DNA of 64,000 nucleotides from Helichrysum umbraculigerum (taxonomy: Eukaryota > Streptophyta > Magnoliopsida > Asterales > Asteraceae). Under the pieces are notes generated by a model. The model did no database searches. It was not told the DNA's origin and saw nothing but the letters and a program-made list of their open reading frames with translations. Below are positions 32,355 to 43,572 of this stretch, piece after piece. Position 1 is the first letter of the stretch; every line of letters begins with the position of its first letter. The stretch is from the NCBI GenBank assembly GCA_949592205.1, contig CATIUR010000004.1, positions 89,330,337-89,394,336 of the forward strand. Direction: 5' to 3'. Both the position numbers and the translations under genes were made by a program.

Positions 32355-34953
32355 TGATGTGACCCAAAAAGTCATGTTTTTAAGGACATATTTCCACACT
32401 TTTTGGACTATTCTTGGTTGAAAACATTTCAAAACCATCATTATTTAACAAAAATCACCAAGGTAGTCTAAATATAGACATTGCTGCAAAAATCGGTTAA
32501 AACGTCCAAATAACATGCAAACCGAGGCAAAACAATCACCTTAAATTTTCCGTTCTCAATATTCTTATGGAAATAGAGCTTAATTCATATTTTATGATTC
32601 CATAGGAAAATCCAAGACCGGAGGTGAAAGAATCAGAAGAAACGGACAAAAGACGGAGAAGATACAATGTCTGGAAGCTCGCCGATCGTCATCCGGAACA
32701 CGCAAAAGTCAAACACTCCCAAATCTGGAAAACTCAGTGTCATTAGAAGCGTAACGGAAAAACGAAACCAACGGTGCAAGAATCAAGCAAATCGAAGCCC
32801 AAACGAAGAAGATACGGACGAACTAAGCAACCGAGAAACAAGCGGAGGCCAAACCAAGCACCAACCCCCCTGCCCACCTAGGTACCGTATACGGTACCCT
32901 AGGTGCCGTATACGGCCCTTAGGGTGCCGTATACGGGGTTGGTTGGCTTGTGAGGTGCCGTTTGCCCCCTTGGTCCGCTTGCCCCGTATGCTGCTTTGAT
33001 GCTTGTACCTTATGCTTCAAGACTTGTACCAAGCCTTCCACCATTCTCCTATAAATACTAACCTCCATTTCTCATTTTCACACACCTTACACCTTTCATC
33101 TCATTTTCTTTCTCTCTCTAAAACTTCTCTCTAGAATTAGGTTAACATTCTCTCTCTAGCACTACTCTTAGGAGTTAGAGGAGAATTAGTAGGTTAGAGT
33201 ATAAGCTCTCAGTAGCTTTTGTACGGAGTTACTCCGAGACTTCAGATTTGTGAAGATTTTTCTGTATTACTCTCTTATTCAGGTTTAATACAATCTCTCG
33301 CATTTATTCTTTTTATTATCCTTTCTTATTATGCATGCTTAGGAATGAATGCTAGAATTATGCTAGGCTAGACAAATCAATGTTTGTTGTGATATATGCA
33401 ATGTTAGGATAGTTATGATATAATATACAATTGGGGATGACACCATTATGAAACAACGGAGGTAACGTTATACGGCTTTCATTTGTATAGCGCCGAAATC
33501 ATCACGAATGTGTGTAGTACGGAACGTGAAAGCTATGAAAGTCGTGGGCACAATCCCTTGTAGAAATAATGATTCCCAATTGTAACATGTTGTTACTCTG
33601 TCTGTCTAAACTTAAACTGTTTGCGAACTTATAAGCTGAACCTCTGCCTGTTTATCTATCCAACTTATGATGTGGTTCGTATCCTCCTCCCTAGAACCTG
33701 GCCAATTGCTAGAAGTAGGATTGCCAACTATTATGTGTACAATGATCAATGAACTCAACATGGTCGCTGTTCCCTAGATTGAAACACATCCGAGGGACAC
33801 GAAGCATAGGATTAGAGATAGATTAGGTTCACGCTTGTTTGTTGGGTATCTTTGGGACAACTTCCGGGATATCCATGATTTAATTATTAGGTCAGTTAAT
33901 ATGATGACTAGTGTTCCGTCCTATTGCATGTTCTTGTTTGATTGTTGCTTAGGTAGTGCATGCTAGACACACGCAAACATTATCACTGCCCTGCTAATTA
34001 GATTTTCACGAACATAATAAACATAATACAGACAGGTTAACATGCATGTAATATTTGTGATGATTGTATGATTAATGATGAACAATTCAGCTGACCGCTA
34101 GACAGATTATCCCAACCAGTTCCGCGGGTTAAACCCTGTTCATGTTATTGTTCAATGAACAATTCATGCCATGATACTAACGTCCTCCTGATGTCTGTAA
34201 ATGGGGACCTGGATTAGAGGATAGTTGTCAGTTGAATTGGTCTGTGCATTTGGGAGAACTTCCGGTGTACTGGACATTCTATAACTGCTCTCCATGTGAC
34301 ATATTATATATCTGATTGCGGACAACTCTACGTTAGGTATATAGTAGGATCGTGGCTGTAGCTCATTAAGAAATATAGGAATATCTAGTGAGTAATCTGG
34401 AACCCTAATTGATATAACGGAAAAGCTGTAAAATGCCCGAGTATCCGGTATAGCATTAACATAAATACGTGGAAAACCGAGTAAAGGTCGTAGGCATAAT
34501 ACTTTATCTACCAATTAAGTTTCTATGACCTCACCGGATTAATCATCACATCTAGTAAACTTATCCCTCATAACTATCCATCCAAATAACATTGCCGAAG
34601 TCACAGCAAACATATTCCTTATCTTGATTTCTCTGCGTACTCCGTACAAACCCCTGTCTTTAATTTAGTTTTTAATTTTAGTAATTAGTTTAGAAAACCA
34701 ACCAACCTATCAAAAAGTTTTAAAAACCCCAGCTAAATTACAAAAGATAATTAATCCTCCTAGATTCCCATGCCCGTTGTAGTTTGAAGAACGACACCTA
34801 AGTCATACATACCGCTTACTGCCCTTTAGGTCTTTAAGTTGTATCAAAACTTAGGATACACAGCATAATAAATATAAAACACACTGTCCGCGCGCCCTTG
34901 CCGGAAGGTTCAACGACCGGAGTAAAATCCGACCGACCGCGGGGTGCACGACA
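32355..34953 (+). repeat. 5' LTR of element B
   Basis: 2,599 bp from TGATGTGACCC to GTGCACGACA. A palindrome cluster (GTACCGTATACGGTACC, then two GTGCCGTATACGG copies) at 32880-32940 stands about 110-170 bp before a TATA box TATAAATA at 33050-33057, followed by a CT-rich tract with TCTCTCTC. This is a plausible U3 promoter. Short frames in the LTR are not credible genes. Confidence 0.93.
33050..33057 (+). promoter_or_regulatory. TATA box of B 5' LTR
   Basis: TATAAATA in CTCCTATAAATACTAACC, followed after about 50 bp by a CT-rich leader. Same at 44271-44278 in the 3' LTR and, inverted, near 57493-57502 in element L. Confidence 0.7.
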
Positions 34954-34959
34954 AGTTTT

Positions 34960-34976
34960 TGGCGCCGCTACCGGGG
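34960..34976 (+). promoter_or_regulatory. Primer binding site of B (tRNA-Asp-like)
   Basis: TGGCGCCGCTACCGGGG six bases after the LTR, complementary with two mismatches to the 3' end of plant tRNA-Asp (...CCCCGGCAACGGCGCCA), the usual primer of Athila elements. Confidence 0.85.
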
Positions 34977-35148
34977 ACTACAACGACCGACTTTAGGAAT
35001 TTAGTTATCTTAGTTATTTAGCGACCCTTTCGGGAGATCAATATCATCCGGAAGTTACCTGATTTATCCTTAGGTTAATTAGATTAATTAGGTTAATTAG
35101 TTAGATTAGTTTTTCCTTTCCGTAACCCTAATTTCTACCTTACGAGTT

Positions 35149-38100
35149 TTGACGAACCGTATCACGCTCGCCTCATCAATCAAGCCACTGCTAGAGGGAC
35201 GAGGAGGACCGATCGTAGCACCAACCGACGAAACCCTTGAAATTAAGCCTCACTACATAAAAATGATTAAATCTGAGTGTCAGTTTCATGGTCTTTCGGT
35301 TGAAAACTCAAACGCCCATCTCAACAAGTTCATCAACCTTACTGACTCATTCGATAAAATAGGAACCAATAGAGACCTTCTTTGACTCCATCTGTTTCCT
35401 TATTCTCTATCTTCTCGAGCCTTAACCTGGTTTTATGATTTCGAACCCAATTCGATTCATACATGGGAAGAGATGGCTACTAAGTTTCTAGCTAAGTACT
35501 TTCCTCCTTCCATGCAAACCAAGCTTAAGACCGATATTGCTAACTTCCGTCAGGAAACTAACGAATCATTAAGCAAGGCTTGGGAACGATTTAGGAATCT
35601 TATCGAAAGATGTCAAAACCATCAGTTGGCTGAAACGAATCTGGTCTGCACGTTCTATAACAGCTTAAATCCTCAGCACCAACAAACCCTCGATGCTGCT
35701 TCATCCGGAAACTTCATGCAACATACTTCAGACGAAGCTTGGAGATTGATTGAGACGATAACGATGCACCATCATGACTTGGAGCCAGATGAATCCACTT
35801 CAGAGGAAAGGAATACTTCAGGTCAAGCCTTAGACTCCTTGAAAACTCAACTCGAATCCATCTCTAAAGTTGTCAAGGACTTGCAAAAATCTTCTAAACC
35901 AATGCAAAAGAAGAAACCCCCAAAGTTCTTCCCAAACAGACGGGCCAACGAAGAAATTCTTGACACCACTGGTAGAAACCCTGACCAATCCTTTTATTCT
36001 AAACCATTCGTTCAGCGGCTAACCACACTACCCCCGTCTCAATCTTTAGTTCTCTCTACTCCTACCCAATTGACTTCTCGTCTAAACAATACGATTTTCA
36101 GTAACTTCATGGTTGAGCAAAATAATACAAACAATCGAATTCTTGATTTTCAAAACCAAAATGATTATTTGCTCAGGATTTCAAATGATTTAATTAAAAA
36201 CATGAAGGATAATGTTAAAAGGTTATTTTTAAAAGTTGAGGAGAAGCAAAGGGAGGAAGCGATCTACAATTCTATCTTTCACTCATCCTATGAGCACGAT
36301 GACATGCTTGTGGTCACTAGAGGAGGAAAAGAGACTAAGAACGAGAAAACCATAGATATTCCTTCAGATAAACCTTCTACTTCTCTACCCACTGACTCAG
36401 TACAAGCTGACACCCATGTCACTTCTCCTGAGCTAGAACCTTCTAAAGCCCCAGAAGTTTCTAAACCTGTTCGAATACCTTTTCCTGGTAGGCTTAAAAA
36501 AGAGAAACAAGAAGCTCAATTTGGAAAATATCTAGAAATGTTCAAAAGCCTACACTTAAACGTTAGATTATTAGATGCTTTAGTAGAAATGCCCAGTTGT
36601 GCTAAATTCTTTAAGGAACTGATATCCAACAAAGAAAAACTTAGACAGATAGTTAACTTACCCCTAGATGCCGAGTGCTCTCTAATTATGCAACAAGGAC
36701 TACCCCCTAAGCTTGGAGATACTGGCCGTTTCACTATTCCTTGTTATCTTCAGGATGTTCAAATAAGTAACGCCTTAGCTGACCTAGGAGCTAGTGTAAA
36801 CCTCATGCCATTCTCACTTTATAGGAAACTAGGATTAAACGAACTCTTGCCTACACATATGACCATCCAATTAGCAGATAGATCAGTTAAACTCCCCCGA
36901 GGAATTGCTGAAGATATTATGGTCCGTGTCGACAAATTCGTCTTTCCAGTTGATTTCGTTGTTATGGATATTGAAGAGGACACCTAGGTTCCGCTCATCC
37001 TTGGCAGACCTTTCCTAAACACTGCCAAGGCCGTCATTGACGTAAATGAAAAATCTTTAAAACTCCGAGTTGGAACTGAAGAGGTCACCTTCAATGTTGA
37101 TAAACTAATGAAACAGCCTGTGGGAGAAGATCTTGGTCTTGTAGATTCTATGCAGGAAATAATTGAAGAACACTTGGAAGAGATCCTCGCAGTAAGCAGC
37201 ATTAACCCCCTTCCAAATACTATCATCACTTCAAGAATACTCTGTGAAGAAGGTGCGGGTCTATGCTCAGCTATCTCGGATTCTTCCGACACATCTGGAG
37301 AGTTACTATTTCCTTTAAAGAATTCCGAGCCGCAGCTCAACTCCATCTTGACTGCTCCTCTTGGATATGGCACTCCTGTCACTCTACTACGAAGGAAACC
37401 GACTTCTGAAGTAGATCATTCATCTCTCTCAAGGGAAGAAATTCTGAAGACTCTTAAAAACATGGAGTCAATGCTTAAAACACCTGCTTCGCAACTATCT
37501 GAAGGTTGTGAAAATCTTAATCCAAAAATCACCATCAGCAAGTCTTCATCAGCTCAAATTCAGAGATTTGCAACAACTGACGAAGGAAAAGAAATAATCA
37601 CTGAAGAAAATGCAATCTCTCAATCTTCCCAAGTAAAATATGAGCTGAGAAAAGATGAGCTGTCCAACAATACAGAATGGGTTGAGATAGCGTCAGCCGA
37701 CATTCCGAAATCACCTGCAATGGAGTCAGATTATCAAACAACGTACGACGAGCTTAAAAGAGATGAGATTGCCAGGATGAAACCATCTACTGAAGAACCA
37801 CCCGAATTGGAACTAAATGAACTTCCCCCACACCTTGAATATGCTTTTCTTGAAGGAACTTTGCACTTACCGGTTATCATATCTAAAGAATTGAAGCCCG
37901 AAAAGAAAGCAAGGCTGGTACAGGTTCTAAAGTCACACAAGAAGGCAATTGCTTGGAAGATCTCTGACATACAAGGGATTAGTCCAAACTACTGCACGCA
38001 TAAAATCTTAATGGAAAACGACTTAAGACAATCAGTTCAAAGGCAAAGGAGAGTCAACCCGAAGATTCAAGACGTGGTGAAAAAGGAGGTTATCAAACTC

Positions 38101-40719
38101 CTGGATGCCGGTCTGATCTACTCTATCTCAGATTCCCCGTGGGTTAGCCCAGTTCAAGTCGTCCCAAAGAAAGGAGGCATGACGGTCATCGCTAACGAAA
38201 ACAATGAATTGATTCCAACACGAACCGTCAATGGTTGGAGGGTGTGTATCGACTATCGGAAACTGAATGAAGCTACACGCAAAGATCATTTCCATTTACC
38301 ATTCATTGATCAGATGCTCGAAAGGTTATCTGGAAACGAATTCTATTGCTTCCTTGATGGCTTCTCAGGCTATTTTCAGATACCTCTCGATCCAAAGGAC
38401 CAAGAAAAGACGACGTTCACTTGTCCCTATGGAACATTTACCTACCGACGTATGCCTTTTGGTTTATGTAATGCACCTGCGACTTTTCAAAGATGCATGG
38501 TAGCAATCTTCCACGACATGATTGAACAATGCATGGAAGTGTTCATGGACGTTTTCTCAGTTTTTGGGGATTCGTTCACCACTTGTCTTTCAAACTTGGA
38601 TAGAATGCTTGCTCGATGTGAAGAATCGAACCTAGTTCTGAATTGGGAGAAATGTCACTTCATGGTGAAAGAAGGCATAGTTCTTGGACACCGCATTTCA
38701 AAATCTGGAATTGAAGTTGACAAAGCAAAAGTTGAGACTATCTCGAAGCTTCCACCCCCTACTTCTGTGAAAGCCATCCGAAGTTTTCTAGGTCACGCCG
38801 GATTCTACCATCGCTTTATTAAGGATTTCTCTAAGATTTCTCGACCTATGACTCATCTTCTCGAAAAAGATACTCCGTTTGACTTTACAGATGAATGTCT
38901 CAAAGCTTTCAACTACCTGAAGGAACAGCTTGTACATGCACCGATCATGGTTGCCCCCGATTGGAGTCTTCCATTTGAAATCATGTGCGACACCAGTGAT
39001 TTCGCTGTTGGAGCTGTACTGGGACAGCGGAAGGAGAAACATTTTCAACCAATATACTACGCCAGCAAAACGCTCACAGATGCTCAAGAAAACTACACTA
39101 CTACAGAAAAGGAGCTGCTTGCGGTAGTATTTGCTTTTGATAAATTTCGTTCTTAACTAATCTTGTCCAAAACTATTGTCTATACAGATCACTCCGCTTT
39201 GAAATACCTTTTCAAGAAGCAAGATGCTAAACCGCGCCTTTTACGATGGATTCTACTCCTACAAGAATTTGATATTGAGATTAAAGATAAGAAAGGAGCA
39301 GAAAACGTCGCGGCCGATCATCTTAGCCGATTGGAAAATCCATCAATGGAGAAGTTGCACGAGAACGATATTCAAGATCAGTTCCCCGAAGAACAACTCA
39401 TGACTATAGAAGGCTACCAACAAGGGTCACAGTTCACACACAACCCTTGGTATGCTGACTTCGCCAATTATCTGGTAGGAAACATCGTACCAAAAGGAAT
39501 GCCAACCTCTCAGAAACGAAAATTCTTCCGAGATGTCAAGAACTATTATTGGAACGATCCTTATCTCTTTAAGGTTTGTCCCGATCAACTTATTCGAAGA
39601 TGCGTCGATGGGAAGGAGGCAGAACTAATTCTACACCAGAGCCACCACGGACCTACTGGAGGACACCATGGCAACAAAATGACTGCACGAAAGGTTTACG
39701 ATTCCGGCTTTTATTGGCCAACCATATTCCGAGACGCTTGCGACCTGGTGAAGCGCTGTGATATTTGCCAAAGGCAAGGCAATATCTCAGCCAGAAACGA
39801 AATGCCACTTACTAATATCCAGGCCGTGGAGATCTTTGATATCTGGGGATTATATTTTATGGGACCATTCCCTAAATCTAACGGTAAAGAGTACATCTTA
39901 GTCGCAGTTGACTACGTCTCCAGGTGTGCCGAAGCTCAAGCTTTTCCGACCAACGATTCGAAAGTAGTAACCCAAATCCTCAAAAAGTTGTTCAGTCGAT
40001 TTGGAACTCCTAGAGCTATAATCAGTGACCGTGGCACACATTTCTGCAATACTCAATTCATGCGAGTGCTGCAGCAGTATGGTGTCACTCACAAAACTTC
40101 GACGGCTTACCATCCACAAACTAATGGGCAAGCTGAAGCGACAAATCGGGCTTTGAAAAGGATATTGGAACGAACTGTTAGAAATCACAGGCATAGGTGG
40201 GCTGAAAAATTAGACGATGCGTTGTGGGCATTCAGAACTGCCTACAAAACACCATTAGGAACCACACCGTATCGACTAGTCTACGGAAAGGCGTGTCATC
40301 TTCCAATTGAGTTGGAATATCGGGCGTACTGGGCATTAAAACAGTGCAACTTGGAAATTTCAGCAGCTGGAGAACAACGGAGAATGCAATTGAATGAGTT
40401 AGCAGAACTAAGAGACCAAGCGTACGACAGTTCGCTAAGCTTCAAGGAAAGAACTAAAAGGGTCCACGACGCTAAGTTAAAGCCCTCTAGGTTCAAACAA
40501 GGAGATAAAGTGCTGCTCTTCAATTCGCGATTCAAGAAATTCTCCGGAAAATTCCAAAGTAGGTGGAGCGGACCATTCACGATCTCAAAGGTATTTCACT
40601 ATGGCGCAATCGAACTCGAGGCTCCAGAAGGTAATTTTAAGGTTAATGGTCATCGCTTAAAGCATTATGTTGAGGACTTTCCCATCAGGGAAGACGTCTT
40701 CATCTTTGAACCTCCATGA
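35149..40719 (+). pseudogene. gag-pol: gag-pol polyprotein of Athila element B, three stops
   Basis: One frame of 1,857 codons without a frameshift, broken by TGA 35383-35385, TAG 36985-36987 and TAA 39154-39156; the first codon is TTG where L has ATG. Order: gag (EGRGGPIVAP, CQFHGLS, FLAKYFPPS, LVCTFYNSLNPQHQ), protease (ADLGASVNLMP, about 36780), RT (VCIDYRKLNEA, MPFGLCNAP), RNase H (CDTSDFAVGAVLG, TDHSALKYLF, AADHLSRLE), integrase zinc domain (HQSHHGPTGGHHG...CDICQRQG) and core. Two catalytic sites are altered: the RT motif reads FMDV instead of FMDD (about 38546), and the first integrase aspartate is replaced by tyrosine (GLYFMGPFP, about 39850). The other integrase acids (ISDRGTHF, NGQAEATNR) remain. 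There is no chromodomain, as expected for Athila. The element cannot be autonomous. Confidence 0.95.
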
Positions 40720-40771
40720 GTCTTCAAGAAAGGTACAAAGAGTCAAGCTAAAGACTCGTAAAACAAGCGCT

Positions 40772-40789
40772 CTTGGGAGGCACCCCAAG
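40772..40789 (+). other. Conserved stem-loop after pol of B
   Basis: CTTGGGAGGCACCCCAAG, about 55 bp after the pol stop, folds into a 6-bp stem. Element L has a matching motif (minus strand, about 60423-60438) with stem CGGG/CCCG, so one pair is T-A in B and C-G in L. The AGCGCT...GGGAGGCA(A)CCC pattern is, from memory, common downstream of pol in Athila elements. Confidence 0.65.
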
Positions 40790-41050
40790 CTTATCTTTAC
40801 TTTTCTATCAAATTTTTACTTCTTAGTTTATTTTTGTTAAGTATGATTATCTCTAACGAAATTTCAGGATTTGCTACTTATCTGACTACAAACTTCAAAT
40901 TTTAACAAAATCATAGATAAGTTTTAAAAATGCAAATGCCAGAACTCTGATAACAGAAATCTTTATAAAACATCTTCACACTGTCATCAGATCTCTGTGC
41001 ATTTGTATTCATCATTTTATGCATTATCTGTTTATTTTGTTTGTTTGAGG

Positions 41051-41707
41051 ATGGATAGCTCCAGTGACACCAGAGAGATCATAGCTGAGATACCACCGAG
41101 ACGTCGCAGAGATCGCAGACGACGTAGAGCACGCAGGACCATGCCCACTATTAGCGAGGAGGACCTTACTGATGTCCCGATCACTCATGAGGAGCCATCC
41201 GCTGAGAGACCCCCATCACCTGGCCGTCAGTCAGCTCCTGTACCCACTTTTGAGTACGAGATCACTCTAGCAGACCCTGCCGCAGCCTGGCCCCTCTTTC
41301 GGACACTCCACCTTCATCATGACATCATGTCCACCCTCTGTGAGCATGTATGGCTTCCGAGGCCTTCTGACTGTCCGTTCCATCTTGGTCCGGACCCAGG
41401 ACCGTCTCGCCCGCCCTGGTCATTCTTCCCTCCTGCTGGACCGTTCGCTGCTGGACCTTCCACTGCTCCGCCTGCTGCTGTTGATCCTGCCATGTCATCA
41501 GGGAGTGCATCAGCAGAGCCTTCACTAACTGAGCAGTTGATGGCTGTGTTGGATGTCTTTAGCCCACCTCATGCTCATGCTTCTGCTGACATTACTGAGC
41601 TGAGCATGGATACGATTGAGGAGCCTGCACCATCACCTACCTCAGTCCTTGCTGCTACTATTGCTGCCTTCGATCCTGACAGCGATGATCTACTTGATGA
41701 CTTTTAG
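41051..41707 (+). CDS. Extra ORF of element B, disordered Arg/Pro-rich protein
   Basis: 218 codons from MDSSSDTREI (an in-frame ATG at 40997 adds 18 residues); stop TAG at 41705. It lies where Athila elements often have a third ORF, but has no signal peptide or convincing membrane segment and is not env-like. A basic cluster near residues 15-32 (PPRRRRDRRRRRARR) resembles a nuclear localisation or nucleic-acid-binding tract. The middle is Pro/Ala/Ser-rich (PSRPPWSFFPPAGPFAAGPS), and the end is acidic (FDPDSDDLLDDF). Intact although gag-pol has three stops. Function unknown. Confidence 0.6.
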   Translation: MDSSSDTREIIAEIPPRRRRDRRRRRARRTMPTISEEDLTDVPITHEEPSAERPPSPGRQSAPVPTFEYEITLADPAAAWPLFRTLHLHHDIMSTLCEHVWLPRPSDCPFHLGPDPGPSRPPWSFFPPAGPFAAGPSTAPPAAVDPAMSSGSASAEPSLTEQLMAVLDVFSPPHAHASADITELSMDTIEEPAPSPTSVLAATIAAFDPDSDDLLDDF

Positions 41708-43572
41708 TTTATTTAGTTTATTTTATCTTATTTCAGTACTTAGATTTTTATAACTCTTTGTTATTTTTGAGATATGACGATATGTTGATGTTTATTGCAG
41801 AACTTAGCTTTTTGTGGAATGGATAATCTTACACGAGACTGGTCCTCCAATCCAGCAAATCACACGCACCATTTCTACACTAATCTGGTTCTGTCCAGTA
41901 AACAGAATGGGGAGTATTTAAAACCTTTCCCCGTTTTTGATGATTCTATGTTTACTTAAGTTTATGTGTTATAATCCATGCCACATCCTAACTTATCACT
42001 AAGTGTGGGATTCTAGCCCAATTCAACACTTAGGAAACATTTTCTTACATGTTCAAACTCTAAGTGTGAGATTTTAGTCGTAAAATCTCAACTCAAGAGA
42101 ACATTAGGGACAATGTTCCCCTAAGTGAGGGATGGTAGGTATGGAATACCTTGGATAAACGATTTTTATGTCTACATGGTATACCTCAGAAAATGTTCCC
42201 TAAAATTTTTCAAATTTTTCAAAAATATTTTTCAATAAAACTAAAATATGAGCTAAATCTTGCGATTAACTCTAAATTTTTGAGTTTTGGTATGCCTGAA
42301 AGAAATCATTTTCAAAATATGAGGAAAATATTTCAAAAACTTAAGGAAATTAAGGTAGAAATTTCCTAAGCAAGAAACGACAATCTAAGAGGGGCATCGC
42401 ATGACTAGGCACATACAACCCAAATTTGCAGTGAGGTTTTGAGCCTTAAAAGCATTCATTTTTAATGCTACGTTGTTCATTTCTTGTGTTTGCCGATGCA
42501 TGTATCTCTGAATTAGAACTTACTCTTGACATACGCTTCGAGACCACATTGGTGTGTACCGTACGCGGTATAGGTGCAATTAGATGACCTTGACATTCCT
42601 TAGGATTTAAAACCTTTTTAGCCTTCTCTTTCAAGCCCAAAACCCTTCTGATACTCATTTTTAGTATCGATGATCCGCCTAGAAAACCCTGTAGAGCCTA
42701 AACCTTTTCATTTCTTCAAAAACCCTAATCAGAAAACCCAATTTCCCAAATTCCCAAAACCTTATCTTAGAATTTCTGAGATTATGAAAAACATCTTGAA
42801 GAATATCCAACTTGATTATCCTACTCGTTCGTGTTCTCCAAAAAGAATCAACCCTCTCTAAAGGTGCGGGAAAATTAGCACCCAAAGAAAAGACTCGAAT
42901 TGATCAAGATAAGAGAAAGGATTTCTGAAGAGAAAAAAAAAAGAAAAAAGCAGAAAAAAAAAAAAGAAAATAAAGCTCAAGAAGCTTCAAAGTATCAACC
43001 ATTTAAAGGGAGATCCGATAGAAGACGAGTAGCTACTTCATCCGTTCTACAAATAAGTTTTTCATGATTCTTGGAAAGCCTGAGATAAGCAACACCCTTA
43101 CAAACCAAAAATTCCCTTATCCATACCCCTTAACCCTCACAAAACACTACAATCCCTGAATGTCTTGGGATAATTAGCGCCGTTCTCACCTAAGTGGTGG
43201 AGATCCGATTCTCGATCAAGCCTATGACGATGACTACTGCATGACTGGCTTTATGAGCGATTTCGTTTGAACTAGATTGATAGGAAACCCGATACACTAT
43301 TGAGTGAATTGAGTGACCAGCTTATGTGAGATCGCCTAGTCATGTATACTCCAAGATCACGAGAGTTGGAAGTATGCCAATGAGAATCGCTTCTTGTTTC
43401 CGAAAGGATCATCTTACTTTTCCTTGGTTTCCTGAAACTATCTACTCATATGAGAAAACGGTGACCGACGGGGATGTCATAACTCTCCTCTAAAACCTAT
43501 TTTAAAAATGTTTTCAAAGGGGATGTTGATGAGTGTTGCTTGAGGACAAGCAATGTCTAAGTGTGGGATACT
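41708..43572 (+). other. 3' non-coding region of B with repeated polypurine-like motifs
   Basis: No gene. CTAAGTGTGGGAT and close variants occur near 41998, 42059 and 42121 and again at 43558-43569 directly before the 3' LTR, where the motif is the actual polypurine tract. A purine run (A/G only, about 42928-42975) precedes it. The part 42430-42870 matches 59040-59380 of element L in inverted orientation, showing shared ancestry of the 3' regions. Confidence 0.75.

Noticed and set aside
32880..32940. CRISPR-like reading of the short palindromic arrays
   Set aside because: Units are imperfect, spacers irregular and short, the setting is plant LTRs, and no cas-like genes exist.
33600..34500. 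ORFs in the B LTRs (34164-34514 minus, 44875-45174 plus, 44820-45068 minus)
   Set aside because: Not conserved between the two LTR copies of B and without recognisable protein features.
40997..41707. Envelope-like gene after pol in element B
   Set aside because: Apart from 18 hydrophobic residues before the likelier second ATG there is no signal peptide, membrane anchor or cysteine pattern; the protein looks disordered.
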